Origin: an uncultured Eubacteriales bacterium
Lineage (GTDB): Bacteria > Bacillota > Clostridia > Oscillospirales > Oscillospiraceae
Reading direction: 5' to 3'
NCBI GenBank assembly: GCA_900547405.1
Contig: URGL01000004.1
Span: forward strand, 1 to 64,000
DNA: 64,000 nt
Shown here: positions 16,426-24,585 of the stretch, in pieces
Layout of the letters: every line of letters starts with the position of its first letter
Position numbering within the stretch: the stretch's first letter is position 1
Made by a program: the position numbers and the translations under genes
The notes under the pieces: generated by a model
What the model was told of the DNA's origin: nothing
Databases searched by the model: none
Seen by the model: the letters and a program-made list of their open reading frames with translations, nothing else

Positions 16426-16690
16426 GCGTGTGTGGGAGACTGCGCATGCGATGCGATGATGCGGGAGATTGCGCCGTCAGGCGGTAACTTCCGCGGAGTA
16501 TGTCCGGTCATCGGGCGGCTGAACTGCTTCTGTTTCGCTGGCGTATATCGCCGGGGCGGAGGAATGGTCGGCGCTTGTCGGCCAATTTTCATGGCCCGAA
16601 GTGATACGCACGGAAGCGTTAACGAACAGTTCGACCGTACCCAGACATCTAAGCAAACTGAGTACGTTACATCAAGGAGGAAAACAACAC
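16426..16690 (+). other. Long untranslated leader before rpsJ
   Basis: About 265 bases between the predicted transcription start and the rpsJ ATG hold no convincing gene. The stretch has several short GC-rich inverted segments and a strong ribosome site AAGGAGG at its end (16675-16681). Ribosomal operons are often controlled through leaders like this, but I recognise no known leader motif. Confidence 0.5.
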
Positions 16691-16999
16691 ATGGCAAACC
16701 AGATGATCCGCATTCGGCTGAAGGCTTACGATCACCAGCTGATCGACTCCAGCGCGGCCAAGATCGTGGAGACCGCCAAGCGCAACGGCGCCCAGGTTTC
16801 CGGCCCCATCCCCCTGCCCACCAAGAAGGAAGTCGTCACCATCCTTCGGGCCGTCCACAAGTACAAGGACAGCCGTGAGCAGTTTGAGCGCAGAACCCAC
16901 AAGAGACTGATCGATATCCTCAACCCCAGCCAGAAGACCATCGAGGCTCTGATGAGCCTGGATCTGCCCGCCGGCGTTGAGATAGAGATAAAGCTGTAA
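16691..16999 (+). CDS. rpsJ: 30S ribosomal protein S10
   Basis: The 102-residue S10 protein, also NusE in antitermination. It has the family start QMIRIRLKAYDHQLID and the GPIPLPTKKEVVTILR block. The ATG at 16691 has AAGGAGG nine bases upstream. First gene of the supercluster. A 124-base spacer to rplC is unusually long and contains TTGGCACCTGTGCCAA, a perfect short palindrome (17066-17081), and a GCCCG/CGGGC pair. Confidence 0.97.
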   Translation: MANQMIRIRLKAYDHQLIDSSAAKIVETAKRNGAQVSGPIPLPTKKEVVTILRAVHKYKDSREQFERRTHKRLIDILNPSQKTIEALMSLDLPAGVEIEIKL

Positions 17000-17123
17000 G
17001 AGCCTGACATTCTATCAAGTTCTTACCGCTGCCCGCACTGTCTGGCATCGGGCGGACGGGTCATGTTGGCACCTGTGCCAATGCAGGCGTCAACCAATAA
17101 CCTAATAAAGGAGAAACTCAACC

Positions 17124-17843
17124 ATGAAAAAAGCAATCATCGGCAAAAAAGTGGGCATGACCCAGATCTTCGATGAGAGCGGCAAGGTTATCCCTGTTAC
17201 CGTTGTGGAAGCAGGCCCCTGCGTCGTGACTCAGAAGAAGACCGTTGAGACCGACGGCTACACCGCCGTCCAGCTTGGCTTTGGCGACGTCAAGGAGCAC
17301 AAGCTGAGCAAGCCGGAGGCCGGCCACCTGAAGAAGGCTGGCGTAGCCCCCAAGAAGTACCTGAAGGAGTTCAAGCTGGAGAGCGCTGCTGACATGAACG
17401 TTGGCGACGAGGTCAAGGCTGACACCTTCGCTGCCGGCGACAAGATCGACGTGACCGGCATCACCAAGGGCCATGGCTACCAGGGCGTTGTGAAGCGCTA
17501 TGGCGCCGGCCGTACCCCCATGACCCACGGCGGCGGCCCTGTCCACCGTCACGCTGGCTCTATGGGCGCTTCTTCCCACCAGTCCCGTATCTTCCCGGGT
17601 AAGATCGGCGCAGGCCAGATGGGCTGCGAGCAGGTCACCATCGAGAACCTGGACGTGGTGAAGGTGGACGCAGAGCTGAACATGATCGTTATCCGCGGCG
17701 CCATTCCCGGCCCCAAGGGCGGTCTCGTTTACATCCGCAACACCGTGAAGAACAACCGGATCAAGAACGTCGAGACCGGCATCAGCAAGAACCCGCAGAA
17801 GGCTTCCGGCAGAAATCCCCAGAAGGCTTCCGCAAGAGGCTAA
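17124..17843 (+). CDS. rplC: 50S ribosomal protein L3
   Basis: A 239-residue L3, an early-assembly 23S rRNA binder near the peptidyl transferase centre. Family blocks: IIGKKVGMTQIFDESG, the loop GGGPVHRHAGSMG, and PGKIGAGQMG. It is some 25 residues longer than usual. The tail contains a tandem duplication (NPQKASGR, NPQKASAR) encoded by two 24-base units at 17785-17832. The Shine-Dalgarno is AAAGGAG. Confidence 0.97.
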   Translation: MKKAIIGKKVGMTQIFDESGKVIPVTVVEAGPCVVTQKKTVETDGYTAVQLGFGDVKEHKLSKPEAGHLKKAGVAPKKYLKEFKLESAADMNVGDEVKADTFAAGDKIDVTGITKGHGYQGVVKRYGAGRTPMTHGGGPVHRHAGSMGASSHQSRIFPGKIGAGQMGCEQVTIENLDVVKVDAELNMIVIRGAIPGPKGGLVYIRNTVKNNRIKNVETGISKNPQKASGRNPQKASARG

Positions 17844-17862
17844 GGAAAGGAGATCTTAAATC

Positions 17863-18486
17863 ATGCTTAAGACGAATGTTTACAATATGTCCGGCAAGCT
17901 GGTTGGCGAGATCGAACTGCCCGAAGCTGTGTTTGGCATCGAACCCAACGAAGCTGCTGTCCATGACGCAGTTAAGAATCACCTGGCCAACAAGCGTCAG
18001 GGCACTCAGAGCGCTCTGACCCGCGCTGAGGTTTCCGGCGGCGGCCGTAAGCCCTGGCGTCAGAAGGGCACCGGCCGGGCCCGTCAGGGTTCCACCCGCG
18101 CTCCTCAGTGGACCCACGGCGGCATCGTGTTTGCCCCCAAGCCCCGCGATTACAGCTACAGCCTGAACAAGAAGGCCAAGCGGCTGGCGCTGAAGAGCGT
18201 CCTGTCTGCCAAGGCCAGCGAGCAGGCCGTGGTGGTCATCGACGAGATCAAGATGGACGCTCCCAAGACCAAGACCTTCGCTCAGTTCCTGAACGCTGTC
18301 GGCTGCACCACCAAGACCCTGGTCGTGACCGCCGCTGCTGACCAGAACGTTGTCCGTTCCGGCCGCAACATCGAAGGCTGCGAAGTGACCTTTGCCAACC
18401 TGCTGAACACCTACGACGTGCTGCACGCCGACAAGCTGGTTGTGGACAAGGCCGCGCTCCAGAAGATCCAGGAGGTATTCGCGTAA
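17863..18486 (+). CDS. rplD: 50S ribosomal protein L4
   Basis: A 207-residue L4, which binds 23S rRNA and lines the exit tunnel with its loop (GGRKPWRQKGTGRARQG). The Shine-Dalgarno is AAAGGAGA. Its TAA overlaps the rplW ATG by one base. In some bacteria L4 autoregulates the S10 operon; nothing in this leader shows that here. Confidence 0.97.
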   Translation: MLKTNVYNMSGKLVGEIELPEAVFGIEPNEAAVHDAVKNHLANKRQGTQSALTRAEVSGGGRKPWRQKGTGRARQGSTRAPQWTHGGIVFAPKPRDYSYSLNKKAKRLALKSVLSAKASEQAVVVIDEIKMDAPKTKTFAQFLNAVGCTTKTLVVTAAADQNVVRSGRNIEGCEVTFANLLNTYDVLHADKLVVDKAALQKIQEVFA

Positions 18487-18782
18487 TGAAGAACGTTTAT
18501 GACATCATCAGAAGACCGGTTATCACCGAGCAGTCCATGGAGTCTGTTGCTGATAAGAAGTACGTCTTCATGGTAGACGTGGACGCCAACAAGACCGAGA
18601 TCAAGGCTGCTGTTGAGCAGGCCTTCGGCGTGAAGGTTGCCAAGGTCAACACCATCCGGATGCAGGGCAAGGTCAAGCGCACCGGTGCCTACCCCGCCGG
18701 CAAGCGGGCCGCCTACAAGAAGGCCGTCGTTACCCTGACTGCCGACTCCAAGACCATCGAGTTCTTCGAAGGCATGGTCTAA
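18486..18782 (+). CDS. rplW: 50S ribosomal protein L23
   Basis: A 98-residue L23, located at the tunnel exit and docking site for trigger factor and SRP. The family pattern is DIIRRPVITEQSM, then NKTEIKAAVEQAFGVKVAKVNT. It is translationally coupled to rplD through TAATG. Confidence 0.96.
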   Translation: MKNVYDIIRRPVITEQSMESVADKKYVFMVDVDANKTEIKAAVEQAFGVKVAKVNTIRMQGKVKRTGAYPAGKRAAYKKAVVTLTADSKTIEFFEGMV

Positions 18783-18806
18783 TCTCAATAAAGGAGAGAA
18801 ACGCAA

Positions 18807-19643
18807 ATGGCTATTAAAACTTTTAAGCCTTATACCCCGTCCCGCAGAAACATGACCGTTTCCGCTTTCGACGGCGTAGACAAGAAGGCAAAACCTGAGC
18901 GTAGCCTGGTTGAGAGCCTGAAGAAGAATGCGGGTCGCAACAGCTATGGTCATATCACCGTCCGCCATCGCGGCGGCGGCAACAAGCGTAAGTACCGTGT
19001 GATCGACTTCAAGCGCCAGAAGCTGGATATGCCCGCTACTGTGCAGCGCATCGAGTACGATCCCAACCGGTCCGCTTTCATTGCTCTTATCAAGTACGAA
19101 GACGAGACCCTGAGCTACATCCTGGCTCCCTACGGCCTGAAGGCTGGCGACAAGGTGGTCTCTTCTGCCGCTGCTGACATCAAGCCCGGCAACTGCCTGC
19201 CCATCGCCAACATCCCCGTTGGTACCGTGATCCACAACGTGGAGCTGCAGCCCGGCCACGGCGCTCAGCTGGTTCGTTCCGCCGGTGCCGCCGCTCAGCT
19301 GATGGCTAAGGAAGGCGAGCTGGCTCAGGTCAGACTTCCCTCCGGCGAAGTTCGCTACGTTCGGATGAACTGCACCGCCTGCATCGGTCAGGTTGGCAAC
19401 CTGGATCATGAGAATGTCCACATCGGTAAGGCCGGCCGTACCCGTCACATGGGTATCCGTCCCACCGTCCGCGGCTCTGTCATGAACCCCAATGACCATC
19501 CTCACGGCGGCGGCGAGGGCCGCGCACCTATCGGTCGTCCCGGCCCTGTCACTCCTTGGGGCAAGCCTGCTATGGGTTATAAGACCCGTAAGGGCAAGAA
19601 CCCCACCAACAAGTTCATCGTCAAGCGCAGAAACAGCAAGTAA
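18807..19643 (+). CDS. rplB: 50S ribosomal protein L2
   Basis: A 278-residue L2, essential for subunit joining and the peptidyl transferase centre. It shows IKTFKPYTPSRRNMT at the start, VQRIEYDPNRSAFIALI in the middle, and the conserved NPNDHPHGGGEG-type loop (here MNPNDHPHGGGEG). Full length; the Shine-Dalgarno is AAGGAGA. Confidence 0.97.
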   Translation: MAIKTFKPYTPSRRNMTVSAFDGVDKKAKPERSLVESLKKNAGRNSYGHITVRHRGGGNKRKYRVIDFKRQKLDMPATVQRIEYDPNRSAFIALIKYEDETLSYILAPYGLKAGDKVVSSAAADIKPGNCLPIANIPVGTVIHNVELQPGHGAQLVRSAGAAAQLMAKEGELAQVRLPSGEVRYVRMNCTACIGQVGNLDHENVHIGKAGRTRHMGIRPTVRGSVMNPNDHPHGGGEGRAPIGRPGPVTPWGKPAMGYKTRKGKNPTNKFIVKRRNSK

Positions 19644-19655
19644 GGAGGAAATGAA

Positions 19656-19934
19656 ATGAGCAGAAGTATCAAAAAGGGCCCTTTCGTAGCTCCTGAGCTG
19701 TACAAGCGCGTTGAAGAGCTGAACAAGGCCGGTGAAAAGAAGGTTCTGAAGACCTGGTCCAGAGCCTCCACCATTTTCCCCTCCTTTGTTGGTCACACCA
19801 TCGCCGTCCACGACGGACGGAAGCATGTGCCTGTCTATATCACTGAGGATATGGTCGGCCACAAGCTGGGCGAGTTCGTGCCTACCAGAACCTTCCGTGG
19901 TCACTCTGGCAGCAAGACCGCCAATGCCAAGTAA
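19656..19934 (+). CDS. rpsS: 30S ribosomal protein S19
   Basis: A 92-residue S19 of the 30S head. It carries SRSIKKGPFV, WSRASTIFPSFVGHTIAVHDG and the FRGHSGSK end. It lies 12 bases after rplB, with AAGGAGG in the spacer. Confidence 0.97.
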   Translation: MSRSIKKGPFVAPELYKRVEELNKAGEKKVLKTWSRASTIFPSFVGHTIAVHDGRKHVPVYITEDMVGHKLGEFVPTRTFRGHSGSKTANAK

Positions 19935-19946
19935 GGAGGTACGAAA

Positions 19947-20282
19947 ATGGAAGCATTTGCACATGTAAAGTACGTCCGGATGTCTCCCCGCAAGGTCAAG
20001 CTGGTTTGCGACATGATCCGGGGCCAGGACGTGAAGACCGCTGCCGCGTACCTGAGCCAGACCTCTAAGGCCGCTTGCGAGCCCATGGCTAAGCTGCTGA
20101 AGAGCGCTGTGGCAAACGCCGAGCACAATCACGAAATGAACGCTGAAAACCTGTACGTTTCCACTGTGATCGCCAATCCCGGCCCCATCCTGAAGCGCGG
20201 CCGCATCGCGTCCCGTCGTGGTTTCGTTCGGATCAATAAGAGAACCACTCACATCACCATTGGTGTGAGCGAGAAGGCTTAA
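19947..20282 (+). CDS. rplV: 50S ribosomal protein L22
   Basis: A 111-residue L22, whose beta hairpin lines the exit tunnel at the macrolide site. Family pattern: KYVRMSPRKVKLVCDMIRG and the conserved end RGRMxR-type, here GRIASRRGFVRINKRTTHI. The Shine-Dalgarno is AAGGAGG. Confidence 0.97.
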   Translation: MEAFAHVKYVRMSPRKVKLVCDMIRGQDVKTAAAYLSQTSKAACEPMAKLLKSAVANAEHNHEMNAENLYVSTVIANPGPILKRGRIASRRGFVRINKRTTHITIGVSEKA

Positions 20283-20295
20283 TCAGGAGGTAGCT

Positions 20296-21087
20296 ATGGG
20301 ACAGAAAGTTAATCCCCATGGACTGCGTGTTGGCGTTATCAAAGACTGGGATTCCCATTGGTACGCCCGCGAGGAGAAGGTCGGCGACCTGGTGGTCGAG
20401 GACTACAACATCCGTAAGTATCTGAAGAACAAGCTCTACGCCGCCGGCGTGGCTAAGATCGAGATCGAGCGTTCCAACGGCAAGGTCAAGATCAACATCC
20501 ACTGCTCCCGTCCCGGCGTCGTCATCGGCAAGGCCGGTGCCGAGATCGAGAACCTGCGCAAGGACGTAGAGACTCGCCTGGGCAAGAGCGTGAACCTGAA
20601 CATCGTTGAGGTTCGGTCCCCCGACCTGAACGCTCAGCTGGTTGCCGAGAACATTGCCCAGCAGCTGGAGAAGCGTATCTCCTTCCGCCGGGCTATGAAG
20701 AAGGCCATGCAGCAGGCTACCCGCCTGGGTGCCAAGGGCATCAAGGTCACCTGCGGCGGCCGTCTGGGCGGCGCTGAGATCGCCCGCTCCGAGAGCTACC
20801 ACGAGGGCACCATTCCTCTGCAGACCATCCGTGCCGACATCGAGTACGGCTTTGCTGAGGCTGCTACTACCTACGGCCGCATCGGCGTGAAGGTGTGGAT
20901 CTACAAGGGCGAAGTCCTGAATACCACCCTCCGTGCCGCCGCTCCCGAACCCGCTCCCCGTGAGCGCCGTGACCGCCGCCAGGGTGACCGCCGCAATGGC
21001 GACCGTCGCCAGGGTGACCGCCGCCAGGGTGGCGAGCGCCGCTTCGGTGACAGAAACAACAACCGCAGAGAAGGAGGTAACCGCTGA
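20296..21087 (+). CDS. rpsC: 30S ribosomal protein S3 with repeated arginine-rich tail
   Basis: A 263-residue S3 (KH domain, mRNA entry tunnel). It begins GQKVNPHGLRVGVI and has the KH core PGVVIGKAGAEIENLR. It is about 35-45 residues longer than usual because of a C-terminal tail of tandem DRRQG/DRRNG pentapeptides, encoded by four 15-base units at 20971-21030, followed by a basic GERRFGDRNNNRREGG end. The tail should be disordered and RNA-binding (inference). Its stop overlaps the rplP ATG. Confidence 0.96.
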   Translation: MGQKVNPHGLRVGVIKDWDSHWYAREEKVGDLVVEDYNIRKYLKNKLYAAGVAKIEIERSNGKVKINIHCSRPGVVIGKAGAEIENLRKDVETRLGKSVNLNIVEVRSPDLNAQLVAENIAQQLEKRISFRRAMKKAMQQATRLGAKGIKVTCGGRLGGAEIARSESYHEGTIPLQTIRADIEYGFAEAATTYGRIGVKVWIYKGEVLNTTLRAAAPEPAPRERRDRRQGDRRNGDRRQGDRRQGGERRFGDRNNNRREGGNR

Positions 21088-21518
21088 TGCTGATGCCTAA
21101 AAGAGCAAAGTACCGCAAGGTGCAGCGTGGTCGTATGACCGGCGTTGCTTCCCGCGGCAACAAGGTTTCCTATGGTGAGTTCGGTATCCAGGCTCTGGAG
21201 CCCGGCTGGATCACCGGTAACCAGATCGAAGCTGCCCGTATTGCCATGACCCGTTACACCAAGCGTGGTGGTAAGGTCTGGATCAAGATTTTCCCCGACA
21301 AGCCTTACTCCAAGAAGGGCCTGGGCACCCGTATGGGTTCCGGTAAAGGCGCTCCCGAAGGCTGGGTAGCTGTTGTTAAGAATCAAAAGGTGATGTTTGA
21401 AATTGGCGGCGTTTCCGAGGAAGTCGCCCGTGAGGCTCTGCGTCTGGCTCAGCACAAGCTGCCCATCAAGACCCGTATCATCACCAAGGAAGTCGAAACT
21501 GAGATTGGTGGTGAATAA
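21087..21518 (+). CDS. rplP: 50S ribosomal protein L16
   Basis: A 143-residue L16, which contacts the tRNA elbow at the A site. It has the start MLMPKRAKYRKVQRG and the conserved GKGAPEGWVAVV block. The start ATG overlaps the rpsC stop (TGATG) and GGAGGT lies eight bases upstream, inside the rpsC tail. Confidence 0.97.
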   Translation: MLMPKRAKYRKVQRGRMTGVASRGNKVSYGEFGIQALEPGWITGNQIEAARIAMTRYTKRGGKVWIKIFPDKPYSKKGLGTRMGSGKGAPEGWVAVVKNQKVMFEIGGVSEEVAREALRLAQHKLPIKTRIITKEVETEIGGE

Positions 21519-21715
21519 TGATGAAGGCAAAGGAAATCAAGAGTCTGTCCACTGAAGAGCTGACCAAGAAGCTGGACGAGCTGAAGAAGGATCTGTTCAT
21601 GCTGCGGATGCAGCACGCGACCAATCAGCTGGATAACCCCATGCAGATCGCCGCTGTCAAGAAGGACATTGCCCGCATCAAGACCATTATTCGTGAGAAA
21701 GAGACCAACATCTGA
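21518..21715 (+). CDS. rpmC: 50S ribosomal protein L29
   Basis: A 65-residue L29 near the exit tunnel, with the typical two-helix pattern: MKAKEIKSLSTEEL, then LFMLRMQHATNQLDNP and DIARIKTIIRE. Two adjacent ATG codons (21518 and 21521) are possible starts; the first overlaps the rplP stop, the second gives the usual family length. Confidence 0.95.
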   Translation: MMKAKEIKSLSTEELTKKLDELKKDLFMLRMQHATNQLDNPMQIAAVKKDIARIKTIIREKETNI

Positions 21716-21729
21716 GGAGGGAAACAAGT

Positions 21730-21993
21730 ATGACTGAAAATACCAGAGCTTTCCGCAAAACCAGAATCGGTCAGGTTGTCTCCGACAAGATGGACAAGAC
21801 CATTGTGGTTGCGATTGAGGACAGCGTGCAGCATCCTCTGTACAAGAAGACCATGAAGCGGACTTACAAGCTGAAGGCCCACGACGAGAACAACGAGTGC
21901 GGCATCGGCGATACCGTCGAGGTCATGGAGACCCGTCCCCTGTCCAAGGACAAGAGATGGAGACTGGTCAGAATTATCGAAAAGGCTAAGTAA
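21730..21993 (+). CDS. rpsQ: 30S ribosomal protein S17
   Basis: An 87-residue S17, an early 16S rRNA binder with an OB fold. Family blocks: RKTRIGQVVSDKMDKTIVV, and CGIGDTVEVMETRPLSKDKRWRLV (DTV...RPLSK). The Shine-Dalgarno is TGAGGAGG. Confidence 0.96.
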   Translation: MTENTRAFRKTRIGQVVSDKMDKTIVVAIEDSVQHPLYKKTMKRTYKLKAHDENNECGIGDTVEVMETRPLSKDKRWRLVRIIEKAK

Positions 21994-22008
21994 GGAGGTC
22001 GGCAGAAA

Positions 22009-22377
22009 ATGATTCAGCAGGAAAGCTATCTGAAGGTTGCCGACAACACCGGCGCTAAGGAAATCCACTGCATTCGTGTCCTGGGCGGCTCCAAGCGGAA
22101 GACCGGCAACATCGGTGACATCATCGTTGCTTCCGTCCGCAAGGCTACCCCCGGCGGCACTGTCAAGAAGGGCGAGGTCGTGAAGGCCGTCATCGTCCGC
22201 ACCAAGCGGGGCGTCCGTCGTGAGGACGGCAGCTATGTCCGCTTTGATGAGAACGCTGCCGTTATCATCAAGGACGACAAGAATCCCCGCGGCACCCGTA
22301 TCTTTGGACCGGTGGCCCGCGAGCTGCGTGAGAGAGACTTCATGAAGATCCTCTCCCTGGCGCCCGAAGTCATCTAA
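22009..22377 (+). CDS. rplN: 50S ribosomal protein L14
   Basis: A 122-residue L14, part of the bridge to the 30S subunit and site of RsfS silencing. It reads MIQQESYLKVADNTGAKE with RVLGGS and the end FGPVARELRERDFMKILSLAPEV. The Shine-Dalgarno is AAGGAGG. Confidence 0.97.
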   Translation: MIQQESYLKVADNTGAKEIHCIRVLGGSKRKTGNIGDIIVASVRKATPGGTVKKGEVVKAVIVRTKRGVRREDGSYVRFDENAAVIIKDDKNPRGTRIFGPVARELRERDFMKILSLAPEVI

Positions 22378-22392
22378 GGGGGAACCGAAGGA

Positions 22393-22698
22393 ATGAACAT
22401 TAAGAAGAACGATACCGTTATCGTCCTGTCCGGCAAGGACAAGGGTGTTAAGGGCAAGGTCCTGGTGGCCATGCCCAGCGAGAACAAGGTCATTGTGGAG
22501 AAGGTCAATGTGGCTACCTGCCACACCAAGCCCCGCCGTCAGGGCGAGGAGGGTGGCATCGTCAAGCGCGAGACCCCCATCCGGACCTGCAAGGTTGCCC
22601 TGTACTGCGAGAAGTGCGGCAAGGGCGTTCGCGTCGGCTACAAGGTCGAAGGCGACAAGAAGACCCGTATCTGCCGCAAGTGCGGCGCCGAAATCTGA
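22393..22698 (+). CDS. rplX: 50S ribosomal protein L24 with C-terminal zinc ribbon
   Basis: A 101-residue L24, an assembly initiator. The KOW motif IKKNDTVIVLSGKDKGVKGKV is at the N-terminus. The C-terminal part holds four cysteines in two CxxC pairs (YCEKCGKG and CRKCGAE), a zinc-ribbon form seen in many Firmicutes. Ribosome site GGGGGAA. Cys positions are directly visible; zinc binding is inferred. Confidence 0.96.
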   Translation: MNIKKNDTVIVLSGKDKGVKGKVLVAMPSENKVIVEKVNVATCHTKPRRQGEEGGIVKRETPIRTCKVALYCEKCGKGVRVGYKVEGDKKTRICRKCGAEI

Positions 22699-22714
22699 GA
22701 AAGGAGCTTAAACA

Positions 22715-23257
22715 ATGGCTAACAGAATGAAAGACCGTTATGTCGCTGAGATCGCTCCTGCTCTGAACAAGAAGTTCGGCTACAAGAGCGTTATGCAGAT
22801 CCCCAAGCTGGACAAGGTGATTGTGAACGTCGGCTGCGGCGAGAGCAAGAACAATGCCAAGGAGATCGAGGCTATCTGCAAGGATATCGCTGCCATCACC
22901 GGCCAGAAGCCCATTACCTGCAAGGCCCGCAAGAGCGTTGCTAACTTCAAGGTCCGTGAGGGTGAAACCGTCGGCGTGAAGGTCACCCTCCGCGGCGACA
23001 AGATGTACGAGTTCCTGGACCGCCTGTTCAATGTGGCTCTGCCTCGTGTCCGCGACTTCCGCGGCATCAACCCCAACTCTTTCGACGGCCGTGGCAACTA
23101 TGCCTTTGGCCTGAAGGAACAGCTGATCTTCCCTGAGATCGAGTACGACAAGGTGGACAAGATCCGTGGTATGGATATCTGCATCTGCACCACCGCTGCC
23201 ACCGACGAGGAAGCCAAAGAGCTGCTGACCCAGCTGGGCGCTCCCTTCACCGCTTGA
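22715..23257 (+). CDS. rplE: 50S ribosomal protein L5
   Basis: A 180-residue L5, which binds 5S rRNA and contacts the P-site tRNA. Blocks: RMKDRYVAEIAPAL, PKLDKVIVNVGCGE, ITGQKPITCKARKSVANFKVRE (split at C) and DRLFNVALPRVRDFRG. The Shine-Dalgarno is AAAGGAG. Confidence 0.97.
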   Translation: MANRMKDRYVAEIAPALNKKFGYKSVMQIPKLDKVIVNVGCGESKNNAKEIEAICKDIAAITGQKPITCKARKSVANFKVREGETVGVKVTLRGDKMYEFLDRLFNVALPRVRDFRGINPNSFDGRGNYAFGLKEQLIFPEIEYDKVDKIRGMDICICTTAATDEEAKELLTQLGAPFTA

Positions 23258-23274
23258 TTAGGAGGATTACGTAA

Positions 23275-23460
23275 ATGGCTAAAAAGTCTATGATCCTGAA
23301 GCAGCAGGCTGAGCCCAAGTTCTCCAGCCGCCGCTACAACCGCTGCAAGATTTGCGGCAGACCTCATGCTTACCTGCGGGACTACGGCGTGTGCCGTATC
23401 TGCTTCCGTGAGCTGGCCTACAAGGGCCAGATCCCCGGTGTCCGCAAGGCCAGCTGGTAA
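23275..23460 (+). CDS. rpsN: 30S ribosomal protein S14, zinc type (type Z)
   Basis: A 61-residue zinc-dependent S14. It has two CxxC pairs (CKICGRPHAY and CRICFRELAY) and the conserved end IPGVRKASW. The long C-minus paralog is not needed when this form is present. The Shine-Dalgarno is TAGGAGG. A 150-base structured spacer follows before rpsH. Confidence 0.97.
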   Translation: MAKKSMILKQQAEPKFSSRRYNRCKICGRPHAYLRDYGVCRICFRELAYKGQIPGVRKASW

Positions 23461-23610
23461 TCTCGTTTCCGAGTAAGGTCGACAACAATGTGAAAAGATT
23501 TGGGAAGTCCCGGGAAGATGGACGGGTGCCGGAAGGCGCGCGTCGCATTCCCCGGATACCCCCAAACTTTAACGGGTTAAGCCCGTAACTTCTTAAAGGA
23601 GGATATTAAC
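23461..23610 (+). promoter_or_regulatory. Structured 150-base spacer between rpsN and rpsH, possible RNA leader
   Basis: Neighbouring spacers in this cluster are 12-25 bases, so this one stands out. A long imperfect stem can form between 23499-23516 and 23548-23566 (TTTGGG...CCCGGGAA with TTCCCCGG...CCCCAAA). It encloses a GCC-GGAA-GGC hairpin (23528-23537), and ACGGG-TTAAG-CCCGT (23572-23586) lies just before the rpsH ribosome site. This is compatible with an autoregulatory leader for rpsH and downstream genes, but I recognise no known family. Confidence 0.45.
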
Positions 23611-24009
23611 ATGCAAATCACCGATCCCGTAGCAGATATGCTGACCCGTATCCGGAACGCGAACTCTGCAAAGCACGAAACCGTGGATGTCCCCGCTTCC
23701 AACCTGAAGAAGGCCATTGCCCAGATTCTGTTGGACGAGGGCTACATCAAGTCCTACACCGTTGTTGACAACGGCAACCAGGGCATGATCCACATCACTC
23801 TGAAGTACCTGGCCAAGAAGCAGCAGGTCATCACCGGCCTGCGCCGCGTCTCCAAGCCCGGCCTGCGTGTGTACGCCGGCGCCGAGGAGCTGCCCAAGGT
23901 TCTGAAGGGTCTGGGTATCGCGATCGTTTCCACTTCCAAGGGCGTTATGACCGACAAGAAGGCCCGCGAGGCTCACATCGGCGGCGAAGTCCTGGCTTTC
24001 GTCTGGTAA
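23611..24009 (+). CDS. rpsH: 30S ribosomal protein S8
   Basis: A 132-residue S8, a central-domain 16S rRNA binder and the spc-operon repressor in E. coli. Blocks: DPVADMLTRIRNAN, GLRRVSKPGLRVYA and the C-terminal STSKGVMTDKKARE. The Shine-Dalgarno is AAAGGAGG. The preceding structured spacer makes S8-type feedback an attractive but unproven idea. Confidence 0.97.
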   Translation: MQITDPVADMLTRIRNANSAKHETVDVPASNLKKAIAQILLDEGYIKSYTVVDNGNQGMIHITLKYLAKKQQVITGLRRVSKPGLRVYAGAEELPKVLKGLGIAIVSTSKGVMTDKKAREAHIGGEVLAFVW

Positions 24010-24024
24010 GGAGGATATTCAGAA

Positions 24025-24570
24025 ATGTCTAGAATTGGTAGAAAGCCGGTTATCATTCCGGCAAACGTCACGGTGGACATTGCCGAGGGCAATGCTGTTA
24101 CCGTGAAGGGCCCCAAGGGCACTCTGAGCTACACCTTCCATCCCGACATGATCCTGAAGGTCGAGGGCAACGAGGTGATCGTTTCCCGTCCCGATGAAGA
24201 GCACCTGCACAAGTCTCTCCACGGCCTGACCCGCACCCTGCTGCACAACATGGTAGAGGGCGTTGAGAAGGGCTTCTCCAAGGAGCTGGACGTCAACGGC
24301 GTTGGCTACCGTTGCGAGAAGAAGGGCACTCAGCTGGTCATGCGTCTGGGCTTCTCTCACGAAGTGATCGTGGACGAGATCCCCGGCATCTCCATCGAAG
24401 TTCCCACCCCCAACAAGATCATCATCAAGGGCATTGACAAGCAGGCTGTCGGCCAGTTCGCTGCCGAAGTCCGCAGCAAGCGTCCCCCCGAACCCTACAA
24501 GGGCAAGGGCATCAAGTACACCACCGAAGTCATCCGCCGCAAGGTTGGTAAGACCGGTGGTAAGAAGTAA
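24025..24570 (+). CDS. rplF: 50S ribosomal protein L6
   Basis: A 181-residue L6 near the factor-binding site. Blocks: SRIGRKPVIIPANV, AVTVKGPKGTLS, and the end RPPEPYKGKGIKY. The Shine-Dalgarno is AAGGAGG. Length typical. Confidence 0.97.
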   Translation: MSRIGRKPVIIPANVTVDIAEGNAVTVKGPKGTLSYTFHPDMILKVEGNEVIVSRPDEEHLHKSLHGLTRTLLHNMVEGVEKGFSKELDVNGVGYRCEKKGTQLVMRLGFSHEVIVDEIPGISIEVPTPNKIIIKGIDKQAVGQFAAEVRSKRPPEPYKGKGIKYTTEVIRRKVGKTGGKK

Positions 24571-24585
24571 TGGAGGTGTGCCGAA

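Noticed and set aside
18411..20252. A 613-codon frame antisense to rplW-rplB-rpsS-rplV
   Set aside because: Covers four intact ribosomal protein genes and reads as a Leu/Gly/Val-rich shadow.
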